Part shown: one piece after another, positions 1-9,178 of the stretch
Layout of the letters: every line of letters starts with the position of its first letter
Position numbering within the stretch: the first letter of the stretch is position 1
DNA from: Paraburkholderia humisilvae
GTDB lineage: Bacteria; Pseudomonadota; Gammaproteobacteria; Burkholderiales; Burkholderiaceae
Direction: 5' to 3'
Assembly (NCBI RefSeq): GCF_902859855.1
Contig: NZ_CADIKH010000024.1
Coordinates: forward strand, 1-64,000
Length of the DNA: 64,000 bases
Position numbers and translations under genes: made by a program
Notes under the pieces: model-generated
The model's database searches: none
Told to the model about the DNA's origin: nothing
The model's input: only the letters and a program-made list of their open reading frames with translations

Positions 1-1
1 G

Positions 2-460
2 CTTTCGCGGCTTCGAGCGCTCGACGAGCAGATCACACGGATCGAGCAGCGCATTCTCGAATGGCGTCGCAACGATGAGGCATGCAGACGCATCTCCGAA
101 ATTCCCGGCGTCGGGGTGCTCACCGCAACAGCCGCTGTCTCCGTCATCGGACAGGCAAAGACGTTCCGCTCCGGACGGGAATTTGCTGCGTATCTGGGCC
201 TTGTGCCACGACAGAACAGCTCGGGAGGCAAGGTAAAGCTCGGTGGCATCAGCAAACGCGGCGACGTGTATTTGCGCACGCTACTGATCCACGGCGCGCG
301 ATCGGTTATCTCGAGTTCGAAGCATTTGCCAGAGCGATTGCGCCTGCTGCTGACCCGGCGGCCAACGAACGTCGTCGCTGTCGCGCTAGCCAACAAAATG
401 GCCCGCACGATCTGGGCACTCCTTGCGTATGGACGAACCTACCAGGCCGCACCGGCATAG
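2..460 (+). pseudogene. IS110-family transposase, C-terminal fragment
   Basis: The reading frame is open from the window edge and ends at a TAG at 458-460. It carries the C-terminal Transposase_20 half of IS110-type DEDD transposases: a coiled region (LDEQITRIEQRI), then the helix-hairpin-helix-like IPGVGVLTATA segment, then FAAYLGLVPRQNSSGG and GGISKRGDVYLRTLL, all hallmarks of the family. The N-terminal catalytic half lies outside the window, so I cannot tell whether the element is intact. It sits at the edge of a cluster of other element remnants, which suggests an insertion hot spot. Confidence 0.88.
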
Positions 461-812
461 CACTAGCGGTCCACGGCCTTTAACTGTTCACGGTTGCACA
501 GGCGTATTGAACGATGGCAAGACAGGTTGGACCGCGCAAGGGCAAGCCTGAGACATTACTCGGACCTCGAGTCCGCTATTTAGATTAGGACCTTTGCGGC
601 GAAATCCATCGGGGCCGGCGGGCACGCCCGCGATTGAGTCCGGATATAAGTCCGCAACCACCCTCCTCGCCACTCGCAATATCGCCTTGCAAATGGGAGG
701 CGACCATATAAGTAATGTCTGGTTCTGGCTCATTAGAAATGTCCGGTTTCCTGCTTCGGGCTGGGCTGCCGTGGCGCATGCTGCGGCATCACAGCCAGCC
801 CGGAGCCAGACC

Positions 813-935
813 ATGAACGGACGTGGATTCATCACGATCAGCATGCACGAGCTCGAGCGCGTGAAGATCATCGAGGCGGTCGTCCAGCATCGCCTGACGA
901 TCGTACTGGCGGCTGAACGGCTGGTGCTGCGCTAT
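813..935 (+). pseudogene. ISNCY/IS1202-type transposase, N-terminal stub
   Basis: About 40 codons beginning with ATG 813 resemble the N-terminal HTH of IS1202-like (ISNCY) transposases: ELERVKIIEAVVQHRLT followed by AAERL. Similarity ends abruptly near 935, where unrelated sequence begins, so only a stub remains. The 460-812 stretch before it holds no gene I can recognise and is probably the 5' non-coding end of the element plus a junction. The call rests on a short match. Confidence 0.5.
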
Positions 936-1186
936 CGCGCGACAGCGATACTCGGCAATTGTTCTACCGTCTCAGGCGCGAACTGCTGAAACACCGAATC
1001 TCGTTCCTCCGCGTCCGGCTTATGCATCCGCTCAATGCTCCATGCCATTTGGCACGCCAAAACTACCGCCCCGCCCTCACGAATCCGCTCGACAATCACC
1101 GGTTCACGTTCATCGCCCGGAAGTATCTCGACTAGATGGTGCACCAACCAATACGCTTGGATTTCTGAGCGGATGCTGAAAAACTG
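936..1186 (-). other. Unassigned remnant between transposon fragments
   Basis: No complete gene is visible. The minus strand is open here and reads plausibly as protein (for example GDEREPVIVERIREGGAVV), but the frame runs on antisense to the Tn3 fragment and has no recognisable family. It may be the tail of a broken gene cut by the flanking elements. Confidence 0.25.
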
Positions 1187-1660
1187 GTGAAGTGCGTTTC
1201 GCGGGTCAGCAAGAAACTGATCTCCCACTTGAAAAAACGCCTGAAGACATGCCTTCGCGAACGCTGCATCAACGACCCGGAGAGGCGCCTCACGATGCAC
1301 ACTGCGACAAACAAGAGTGCGCAGTTCAATGAATTCGCGAAATGGCTGATGTTCAGCGGGGACGTCATCGCGGAGAACCTGCGGCACGAGCAGCGGAAGG
1401 TCATCAAGTACAACCAGCTCGTTGCAAACATGGTCGTCCTCTACAACGTGCAGTGGATGTCCAGGAAGCTCAAGGAGTTGCAGGCGAAGCGCCATCCGGT
1501 CGACGCCGATGTGCTTGACGCTCTCGCCATACCGCAGGGATCACACTAACCGGCTCGGATCCTATTTGCTCGACCTCCAGCGGAAGATACCGCCGCCCGA
1601 TCCGACAATCGACTTTGATCTAGCTTTTAAATCCGCAGCTTCAGGCAATTCTGGCGAAAA
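1187..1660 (+). pseudogene. tnpA: Tn3-family transposase TnpA, frameshifted C-terminal fragment
   Basis: The fragment matches the last ~150 residues of Tn3-type DDE transposases. It has the basic region before the last catalytic residues, then the conserved segment NQLVANMVVLYNVQWM, then HPVDADVLDAL. A frameshift near 1525 is needed to continue into SPYRRDHTNRLGSY, the conserved family terminus. The first three quarters of the ~1000-residue protein are absent and no terminal inverted repeat is evident. It is a dead remnant. Confidence 0.72.
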
Positions 1661-1662
1661 TT

Positions 1663-2721
1663 TTACGAATCCCGGCCGAACCTCAAGATCTCGCTCCGCG
1701 AGGACAGATTCTGTGCGTCGAGCGTAATGCAGTCCACGTCTTCGGACGGAAGAAGCGACTGCCTCTTCCCTGCCGCCGCATCCTCCTCGCGCGCCGCTTC
1801 GCGGCTTACCGCATACTCACGCGGCGTCATGTCGTAGCGTTTCTTGAATTCTCGACTAAAGTGGGACGGATCCCTAAAGCCGCACCGGTACGCAATTTCC
1901 AGGACCGCCCGTTCAGGTTCACTGGCGAGCAGCTGCGCTGCATGCTCAAGGCGTAATGACCACGCGTATCGCATCGCCGACATCCCGTTGGCTCGCAGCG
2001 CGCGCGTGAGGGTTCGAATTGACATGTTTAGCTCGGTGGCAATGCTTGCGACGCTCAGATCGGGGTCATCTATGCGACGTGCAATTACTTGCGTCGCACG
2101 CAGCGCGGTGGTTGAACTCGTGTGGCGCGGGGCAGGCCTGCCGCGGCCGTCGAACAGCGCGTGCATCAGATCCAGACAATAGTTGCCAAGCCGTTCGAGC
2201 ACCGCGTCGCTGACGTTACCGATCTGTGAGGTCAAATAGACCACGAACTCACGTAGCGCACAGACATCCGGCGATTCCAGATCCGGACGGTAGATCAGCG
2301 GAAAGCGGTCGGGTAGCCCACGCTCACGCAATGCCGACCTTTGGACATAGAGTAACGACTGACGCGCCGACTCGCGAACAGACTCGTCGAAGCCGGACAG
2401 CGGGTCGAGCACGGCGATCTCCCCGGGTCGAAGACTCATCACTTCCCCCCGGTGTTTGATCGAGTACGTGCCACCTGTCACTATCTTCACGTACACGTGT
2501 TCGTCGTTCCAACGGTGGGCGTGCGTGAACGGCGAAACCGTCTGCCACATCGAATCAACCTTCGCGATTTCGGTTCCGCCAGCGCGAGCGGTGTACTTCG
2601 TGGACCTACCTCCTGAGGAATCGAATCGGCACCACAAGCCTTGCCTTGACATTGCCTCAATCCAGGCGTCGCGGCACATCGGCGCGCCATTCCAAATGTT
2701 CTCGTAAAGACAATCGCTCAC
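1663..2721 (-). CDS. AraC-family transcriptional regulator (paralogue A)
   Basis: A 352-residue regulator. The N-terminal ~190 residues form an AraC-binding-like domain (YENIWNGAPMCRDAWIEAM at the start). The C-terminal ~100 residues carry the two helix-turn-helix motifs of the AraC/XylS family, ending in FSREFKKRYDMTPREY. The start is GTG at 2721 with a purine-rich GGGAAA upstream. It is closely related along its whole length to the regulator at 6579-7580 (shared YENI/YEHIRNG start and RYxWSxRLEHAA), so the two are duplicates separated by broken IS elements. The tail after the HTH is about 25 residues longer than in its paralogue. It is not HrpB or HrpX by length or domain layout; the target is unknown. 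Confidence 0.85.
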   Translation of the reverse strand: MSDCLYENIWNGAPMCRDAWIEAMSRQGLWCRFDSSGGRSTKYTARAGGTEIAKVDSMWQTVSPFTHAHRWNDEHVYVKIVTGGTYSIKHRGEVMSLRPGEIAVLDPLSGFDESVRESARQSLLYVQRSALRERGLPDRFPLIYRPDLESPDVCALREFVVYLTSQIGNVSDAVLERLGNYCLDLMHALFDGRGRPAPRHTSSTTALRATQVIARRIDDPDLSVASIATELNMSIRTLTRALRANGMSAMRYAWSLRLEHAAQLLASEPERAVLEIAYRCGFRDPSHFSREFKKRYDMTPREYAVSREAAREEDAAAGKRQSLLPSEDVDCITLDAQNLSSRSEILRFGRDS

Positions 2722-3890
2722 AACCGTTCATTTCCCTTTCGAAACGTTATGCAGTGTGTCTGCTAGCAATGTTGCGACTTCGAACGTAGCTGGTCCGGCA
2801 AACATTCGCGGGACGTCGTGCTCTGTTTCGAACCACGGCCATTCCACTAGTAGTGCAAGACGGAACCTTGCTGACCTGCGCCCGACGCGAACTGGCCCTC
2901 ATCTGCGCGGCCCTTAAAAACACATTACTCTATGTTTAATAAAATCTTATTAAACTTTAAAAATATCTTGCTTAGTTCTATAAATGATTCGGTTACCTAT
3001 GTTAGATAGTACTGTACAACGCCGCAATTCACTTAAAGATGAGAAATCGCATTCGATCGGATGCGGTGACGAAATCTGATGTCGCTTTCCTATCCAGTCA
3101 ACACAAATGACCATCTGGTCGTACGTGATTTGCGGATACTAACGGTATATTTGGTCAGCGGGCCCTGCATGTAGCAGGAGAGGCAATTTACCCGCGAGCG
3201 ACGGTCTTCAAAGGGCGGCGAGTTCATTTACGGCAGGCTCGCGCATGCCTAGCGATCAGCGCGGCGGTAGATGCCTTCGGCTGAATACTGCATGCGTATT
3301 CGAGTCTTCCCGTGGTGGGAAACGGCATAGCCAAATTAGCTTTGTTCACGCGGAAAGGTCAGCCCCGCCGCAGGACCTAATGGTGGGCGTGTTACGGTGC
3401 TACAAAGTTGAAGACATATTTGCACGATGAAAAAAACTTTCCCCCTTTCTTTTTCAAGGCACCCGATGATTGCAAGCACACAATCTGCCAACGTGGCCGC
3501 CGTAGGTGGTTGTTCCGACGCGCATATTTTTATGAATAGGAAATCTTATCAAATCGCGTTGACAAAGATTCACTAAGTTAATCTCAACCATTGGAGCGTT
3601 GTTTGTTTATGTATAGGAACATAACTCGAGTTTACTCACGGAAATACCATCCGGAAGCACGAAACCCCGCATCCAAGCCGTCCGTCGACCGGTTTTCTGC
3701 CCCACGCGTTACGTAGCAGGCGCAGCCCTAGAGCTATGCCGATCTCACCTTTTCGAAGACCGCCTCCGCTGCTTGATTCATGACCCTCGTGGGGCTTTTC
3801 CATACCGCTGAAGCACTTTTTCTGCTCAACGGAGAGTCTGTCCCCGACAGGTAACCTTTCCTCCATTCTTATCATTGGGATTTCGAAACA
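2722..3890. other. Intergenic region with no recognised gene
   Basis: About 1.2 kb, locally AT-rich (2930-3000 and 3430-3620) compared with its neighbours. Short open frames exist but have neither ribosome binding sites nor family likeness. A sigma70-like TTGACA occurs near 3559 but no good -10 partner or gene follows at a convincing distance. Probably horizontally acquired or degraded sequence. Confidence 0.4.
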
Positions 3891-4133
3891 ATGAAGATAA
3901 ATCTTACTACCGTCCCTCTAATCACGTTTGTAACGATGCTTTGTAATATTCCGGCTTACGCCATTACCTGTTCGACAGAAAAGAGGGACGGTGATGCGAG
4001 CACGATTGCTAGCAAGGCGAGTAGCGCAAAGTCCAACGGAGCCAGCGCAGGTAAGCAACATTCAAAAAATTGTCGCCAAGGCAAAGAGGAAAAAACACAC
4101 GGCACTTCAGTCAGCGTATGGGACTACAACTGA
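3891..4133 (+). CDS. Small exported protein of unknown function
   Basis: Eighty residues with a clear Sec signal peptide: basic MKIN, a hydrophobic core of about 16 residues, then a PAYA cleavage site near residue 24. The mature part of ~56 residues is Ser/Ala/Lys-rich and has two cysteines (ITC and NCRQ). The ribosome binding site is weak (GGGA nine bases upstream). I do not recognise a family. It sits beside IS remnants and could be a mobile passenger or a fragment. Confidence 0.45.
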   Translation: MKINLTTVPLITFVTMLCNIPAYAITCSTEKRDGDASTIASKASSAKSNGASAGKQHSKNCRQGKEEKTHGTSVSVWDYN

Positions 4134-4212
4134 GTGGGCTCTTCTCGCTGCAGTGTCTACGATAGCAGCATAAGCAGATAGGCGCCGCGCCTAAGTTGCT
4201 CCGAGACCAGCC

Positions 4213-4947
4213 TGACCTGCCCCCGGTTTTAGTCCGGACTGCAGCTAGAGTCCGAGGCTAAAGACTGCGGGGTTGCTTCATGCACCCGGGCGAACTGCTC
4301 GGGTGCAAGATAGCCGAGCGAGCTGTGAGGCCGCTCGGTGTTGTACTCGATACGCCAGTCCTCAATGAGCCGCTTGGCGTGACGCATCGAGACGAACCAG
4401 TGCTCGTTCAGGCATTCATCGCGGAACCACCCGTTGAAACTCCCGATATAAGCATTTTCCTCGGGCTTGCCAGGCCGAATGAACGAATGAACGACAGCGT
4501 GACGCCTGCTTCGTAGTCCCATGCGTCCAACGCTTTACCAGCGAACTCCGGTCCGTTGTCCACTGTAATAGACGCGGGCAAGTCTCGCATCTCCTTCAGC
4601 CGTTCAAGCACTTGCTTGACCTGTAACCCCGGAAGCGAGCTGTCAACCTCGATGGCCTGGCATTCGCGCGTGTAATCGTCGACCACGTTCAAGCATCGAA
4701 ACCGCCGACCATAGGCTAGCCTGTCGGAAACGAAGTCCATCGACCAGCGCTGATTCGGGCCGGTTGGTAACGGCGGCGGCGTACGTTCGGACAGCCGCAA
4801 TACGCTTGCACGCCGCTTACGAACCGCTAAGCCCTGCGTTGCTGTAGAGCCGCCAGACGAGCTTGTGGTTGGCCAGCCAGCCCTCGCGCGATGCACGTGA
4901 ATTCGATGGCAGCCGTAGCGGCGCTTCTGCGCTGCGATGAGCATCAT
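4213..4947 (-). pseudogene. IS3-family OrfB transposase remnant
   Basis: Read on the minus strand, the integrase core of an IS3-family (IS2/IS407-like) OrfB is visible: GPNQRWSMDFVSD (first Asp), ITVDNGPEF (second Asp) and, in another frame, GKPEENAYIGSFNG with RDECLNEHWF (the Glu region) and the typical C-terminus RPHSSLGYLAPEQFA. At least two frameshifts (near 4490 and near 4850) break the frame and the N-terminal part is missing. The TGACCTGCCCCC at 4213 looks like the outer end of the element. It abuts the truncated IS6 copy at ~4945. Confidence 0.82.
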
Positions 4948-5426
4948 TCGCCCAGTCCACGCTTCGTCCGCAATCCGTTGAGCGATTGCAGCGCGGCCAG
5001 ATTCGCGCCGCTCCTGTCAATCGTGATGGTATGGGGTTCGCCGTTGAGCCTGATGGCCCGCTCGAAGAAGCGCCGCACCGCGGCCTGGTCGCGATGCGCA
5101 CGCAGCAGGAAATCGACCGTGTTGCCGTCCCGGTCCACCGCCCGGTACAGGTACTTCCACTGTGCGCCACGCCCGGCCATCATCTCTTCAAGGTTACGCA
5201 GGCTCAGCGAATACGCCGCGTACCAGTGCACCGACAGCAGGATCACCTTCAGCCGATAGTGCAGCCCCTTCAACGCGCCTTCCCAATCCCGGCCGGCAGC
5301 GTCCTGCGCGGTGTTTTCGTCGTCTCTGCCATCGGGTTCGTTCACATGTTCGGTCTTCTCAATCCTACCCAATCGCGCTAATGCGACAGAACCCATCAAT
5401 TGTCTAAAGCCTGTTCTGTGCCTCAC
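4944..5426 (-). pseudogene. IS6-family transposase with internal deletion
   Basis: The N-terminus reads as a normal IS6-type transposase (LKGLHYRLKVILLSVHWYA, YSLSLRNLEEMMAGRG). The sequence then jumps in frame to QWKYLYRAVDRDGNTVDF, the segment that follows the first catalytic Asp. Roughly 50 residues, including the WRMDETYIKV block, are therefore gone. The second Asp block (ITIDRSGANLAAL) remains, and the C-terminus with the catalytic Glu is replaced by IS3 sequence. The protein cannot be an active transposase. Confidence 0.8.
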
Positions 5427-5474
5427 GCCTCAATGCCGCGAGCGGGCTTCGTAAGACCGACTTCGGCATCTGAA

Positions 5475-6275
5475 TCAAAAGGCCGAACGGGCCGGGCCGC
5501 CGTCCACCCATATGGTGGCTCCGGTCACGTAGTCGGCATGCACACTCGACAAATAGGCGACGGCTGCGGCGACTTCTTCAGGGCGTCCGAGACGGCCCAC
5601 ATCATTGGGGACCATGTCACGCGCGCAACCGACCTCGATCTCGTCCCGCGCGTCGCCCCGTCCATATTGCGGGGCGACTTCTTCCAGAAGTTCCTTGGAT
5701 CCTGGAACCAGAATTGCACCCGGCGCCACGATATTCGATGTCACGCCAGTGTTCTTCAAATCAAGCGCTAGCGAAACAGCAACGTTGTGCCGCGCGGCGA
5801 CTGCTGCGCAGCTGTCCGGGTAGATGGGACCTGGACGGACCGGGCTGCCCGCGCCAATCTGAATGACGCGTCCCCAGCCACGCTCGCGCATGGCAGGGAC
5901 GAACCGCTTAATCATTCGCACCGCTGATAAAACGTTAGCCTGATACGTTTTGATCCAGCTGCTGGCCGAGGCTGTCGTCCATCTCAGGTGGTGATAATCG
6001 CCCGCATGGTTGACAAGAATATCGATTGCGCCGCCTTGCCGGGCCTTTGCCGCTACGGTATCGGCGCCTGCACCGGTAGCCAGATCGCCTGGCGCGATGT
6101 CGGCTGCGCCGCCCGCCGCGATGATTGCTTCCGCGACGGCCGTCGCCCGCCCCTGGTCGCGTCCGTGCACGATCACCGTCGCGCCCTCAGAGGCCAGCAG
6201 ACAGGCAATTGCCTCGCCGAGTCCCGCTGTCGAGCCCGTAACAAGCGCTCGCTTGCCCTTCAATTTCAGATCCAT
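5475..6275 (-). CDS. SDR-fold protein with degenerate active site
   Basis: A 266-residue short-chain dehydrogenase/reductase. The Rossmann glycine motif is TGSTAGLGEA near the N-terminus, followed by ILVNHAG (normally NNAG) and a C-terminal YVTGATIWVDGG typical of FabG-like members. Start ATG 6275 gives MDLKLKGKRALVTG, the usual family start; the frame extends further upstream without family likeness. Where YxxxK is expected the sequence reads DSCAAVAARHN, so Tyr becomes Cys and Lys becomes Ala. The upstream catalytic Ser also seems replaced (IQIGAGSP). Either the enzyme is inactive, a gene in decay, or it has a non-reductase role. Confidence 0.8.
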   Translation of the reverse strand: MDLKLKGKRALVTGSTAGLGEAIACLLASEGATVIVHGRDQGRATAVAEAIIAAGGAADIAPGDLATGAGADTVAAKARQGGAIDILVNHAGDYHHLRWTTASASSWIKTYQANVLSAVRMIKRFVPAMRERGWGRVIQIGAGSPVRPGPIYPDSCAAVAARHNVAVSLALDLKNTGVTSNIVAPGAILVPGSKELLEEVAPQYGRGDARDEIEVGCARDMVPNDVGRLGRPEEVAAAVAYLSSVHADYVTGATIWVDGGPARSAF

Positions 6276-6578
6276 GGGTATTCTTGGCTTACTCAAAACA
6301 TCGACATTGCTGGCCGGCGCATCGCAACGGGCCTGCGGCTTGCCCGGCGCAAGCGCCGCCCGAACGGCAGCACGATCGAGCTGTATGCCGGCACACGATG
6401 CGGCATATGAAAGCCCTGTCAGATTTTCTGAGGTTAGATCGCACACGTAGTTAAGGTTAACGGGTAAGCAGTCGGCGCAAAACCGCGCAATGCTTGTCGA
6501 AACGACCGCGCGACTGATGCGCGCGGCACCGATCGCAGGTAGGTCGCGTGCTTAAAATATCGCCGCTCGCATGCACCC

Positions 6579-7580
6579 TCAGCGATTTGGCTGTTCACGA
6601 CTTTTCAGTGCCTGGCATGTCGCGCAGCTGCATCTGTTCACCGCGTCGCGGCGCGCCGTCTTGTGGCTTTCCATATAGTCACGGGGCGTCATGTCATAGC
6701 GTGCCTTGAACACGCGGGCGAAGTGGGCAGGGCTCGCAAACCCGCACTGATGTGCAAGGGTCTTAATGTCCCCTCGCGACGCGCCGACGAGCAACCGCGC
6801 CGCATGCTCAAGGCGCACCGACCACACATAGCGCATCGGTGACAACCCACCCGCTTGCAAGACGAACGTGAGGTTACGGGGCGTCATGTTCAGCTCGGCA
6901 GCGATACTCGCGACGCACAGATCGTGGTCACCAATGCGGCGCGCAATCAGCTGTTTCGCACGCAGCACTGTCACGGCGTTCGAGCGCTTCGGAGCGGGGC
7001 GGCTACGGTCGCTGACCAGCACATCCGCCAGATCCATGCACTGCTCAGAAAGCTGGACAAGCATTGCGTTGCTTGCCTTGCCTGCCTGCGAGGTCATGTA
7101 CAGAATGAAGTCGCGTACCGCACGGACGTCGGGATTCGCCGGATCTGGACAACAGATCACGGGAAACTCGCCGTGCAGTCCGCGCTCCCGCAATGCCGAC
7201 CTCGGAATGCGCAATATCGACATGGATGTCTGTGCGTGGACTGTCGCCTTGTACCAGTACAGTGGATCGACCACAGCCACGTCGCCGCAGCTGCATTTCA
7301 TCCCCTGTTCACCCCGCTGCTCCATCCATCTCGTGCCGTCCCTCACGACTTGCACGATCAGAGATCCGTCGTTCCAGCGGTTCGGGATTGGCGTGGCCGT
7401 TTGCCAGGCGATATCGAGGTTCACGATAATGATCTGGCCGACGTACGCATCTTGGAGCCTTGATGCACCAGCATGAGGAGAATTGAACCGGTATTGCAGG
7501 CCTATTAACGACATCTCTTCAATCCATTGATCACAGCACATCGGTGTACCGTTCCGGATATGCTCGTAGCGATCACCCAC
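6579..7580 (-). CDS. AraC-family transcriptional regulator (paralogue B)
   Basis: A 333-residue AraC/XylS-type regulator with an N-terminal ligand-sensing AraC-binding-like domain and a C-terminal double HTH (AELNMTPRNLTFVLQ, then FARVFKARYDMTPRDY). The GTG start at 7580 is supported by a strong AGGAGG nine bases upstream. It is a paralogue of the regulator at 1663-2721. The SDR-like gene lies downstream on the same strand after a 300-base gap, so it may be a target. No operator could be recognised. Confidence 0.85.
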   Translation of the reverse strand: MGDRYEHIRNGTPMCCDQWIEEMSLIGLQYRFNSPHAGASRLQDAYVGQIIIVNLDIAWQTATPIPNRWNDGSLIVQVVRDGTRWMEQRGEQGMKCSCGDVAVVDPLYWYKATVHAQTSMSILRIPRSALRERGLHGEFPVICCPDPANPDVRAVRDFILYMTSQAGKASNAMLVQLSEQCMDLADVLVSDRSRPAPKRSNAVTVLRAKQLIARRIGDHDLCVASIAAELNMTPRNLTFVLQAGGLSPMRYVWSVRLEHAARLLVGASRGDIKTLAHQCGFASPAHFARVFKARYDMTPRDYMESHKTARRDAVNRCSCATCQALKSREQPNR

Positions 7581-7962
7581 TGCGATCTACCTCCTGTCAG
7601 AAACCAGTGCAACGCGTTTGCGTGCAACGTTCGGGACTAGTGCTGGCTGCCTACAAAGCCATTCACTGACGTCATGCGTCGCGGCAACGTGCGACTCCTG
7701 CGAGCGACGACCAGACGACCTCACTCGCATTCATCGACGGTCAACAAAACATGTGCTCTTCGAATACAAATTCCGCTTATCGATGTCACATGCATCGTCC
7801 GTGTCGATGAAATCTACGCTCAATAATGCAGGTCGTGTATGACCCGATGGCCACTTTCATTGATCAAAAAGGAAAACGACCTCAGGTATCGTCGAGTGAC
7901 AAAATTATTTCATAGTGCAAAATAATAATTTGTAAGGACCAGAGAATAAATATTTCAATAAT
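7581..7962. other. Upstream region of the AraC gene, no recognised gene
   Basis: About 380 bases. The part near 7900-7960 is AT-rich and contains stops in all frames that would connect to the autotransporter fragment downstream. I see no gene. Confidence 0.35.
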
Positions 7963-8328
7963 TTGGAAGCAAATTTTAATGTCGGAGCGGGCATCGAGCA
8001 GAATGGCACCAATGTTACCGGTGCGAACTCAAACGGCGTGATTACGCGACTGGGCGTGCGGCCCGACCGGACGTTCATTCGCGACGATGGTCGCAAGGTG
8101 CGACCTTATGTCACGCTGAACGGGTGGCATACGACCGCCAATAGCAGCGTCTCATTCGACCCGTTACCGATTGGCAGTCTCTATCCCGCCAACCGGTATG
8201 AGGTGAAGCTGGGACTTAACACGGACCTCGGCAAGGACTGGACCGGCTGGGCCAACGTAGCCGGGACATCGGGCGAGCAAAGCTGTCACGACTACACTGC
8301 CCGCGTCGGCACGAAATACACCTGGTAA
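7963..8328 (+). pseudogene. Autotransporter beta-barrel, C-terminal fragment
   Basis: The frame encodes the end of a type V autotransporter translocator: alternating beta strands, RPYVTLNGWHTTANSSVSF, then LGLNTDLGKDWTGWANVAG, and a final strand VGTKYTW ending in an aromatic residue as BamA substrates require. Only ~115 of the usual ~280 barrel residues remain. There is no ATG, only TTG 7963, and a stop lies just upstream, so passenger and signal peptide are lost. It is a truncated relic. Confidence 0.7.
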
Positions 8329-8479
8329 CGCGCGAGTACGGTGATGTTCGTGCCCGGGTTGTCCGCGGCGTCGGCCAGCCAGTCTCGGTGGCCGCCAGAT
8401 CTCCGATGGTCACCCAGCTTGTCGCACCTGCGGTATACCCCGCTTGAATTTAACTAACTCGACAATTAGACTGCGGCCG

Positions 8480-9178
8480 GTGAACAGGAAACGTCCCTTC
8501 GCCAAGCCGCGCGGCCGCCGCCCTGTCGTCGAGAATTTCGACGTCCGCGAGCATCTGCTCGACAACGCCACGCGCCTCTTCTCCGAGCGCGGCATCGCGG
8601 CCACCACCGTCGCGCAGATCGCCGCGGGCGCGGGTGTTACGTCCGCGCTCGTGCATTACTACTTCACCAATCGCGAGACGCTCCTCGATGCAATTGTCGA
8701 CGAACGGCTTGCGCCATCGGTAGGATTTGTGTGGAGCGCCGCCGGGGACGAGTCGAACGACGACCCGTTCGTTATGGTCGGCGAGTTCGTCGCGCGGCTG
8801 TTCGACGTGACGGGCCGCATGCCTTGGCTTGCGCCGCTGTGGCTGCGCGAAGTCGTCAACGAAGGAGGCATGCTGCGCGACAGGATGATCACGCGCATCC
8901 CGTTCGACAACATCAAGCGTTTCGGCACCCGCATCAGGGACGCGCAGCACGCGGACGCGGTGAATCCCGAACTCGATCCGCTTCTGATGTTCAACTCGAT
9001 CATCGCGCTCGTGATGCTGCCGCAGGCGTCCGCCACGTTGTGGAACAGCATCCGCGGCTTCGAACCGGTCGAGCGCGACACGTTGCGGCGGCACGTCACG
9101 GCGCTACTGCTGGGCGGCATGAATCCGCCGGCGGCGCGCAAGACCACGCGCCGCTCACGCACAAGGCCCAGTTCATGA
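8480..9178 (+). CDS. TetR-family repressor of the efflux operon
   Basis: The N-terminal HTH is classical: LLDNATRLFSERGIAATTVAQIA, then GVTSALVHYYFTNRETLLDAI. The C-terminal half resembles the CecR (YbiH)-type ligand domain that accompanies ybhGFSR-like ABC exporters. I chose GTG 8480 (MNRKRPFAKPRGRRP). The alternative TTG at 8444 would place the likely promoter inside the gene. An imperfect CTAA-N8-TTAG palindrome lies just upstream (about 8454-8469) and could be its operator. The stop overlaps the next start as ATGA, so it is co-transcribed with the exporter and probably autoregulates it. Confidence 0.85.
   Translation: MNRKRPFAKPRGRRPVVENFDVREHLLDNATRLFSERGIAATTVAQIAAGAGVTSALVHYYFTNRETLLDAIVDERLAPSVGFVWSAAGDESNDDPFVMVGEFVARLFDVTGRMPWLAPLWLREVVNEGGMLRDRMITRIPFDNIKRFGTRIRDAQHADAVNPELDPLLMFNSIIALVMLPQASATLWNSIRGFEPVERDTLRRHVTALLLGGMNPPAARKTTRRSRTRPSS

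Noticed and set aside
1663..7580. Either AraC protein as HrpB/HrpX, the regulator of the T3SS
   Set aside because: Both are 330-350 residues with an AraC-binding-like sensor and are far from the T3SS; HrpB/HrpX are ~475 residues with a different N-terminus.
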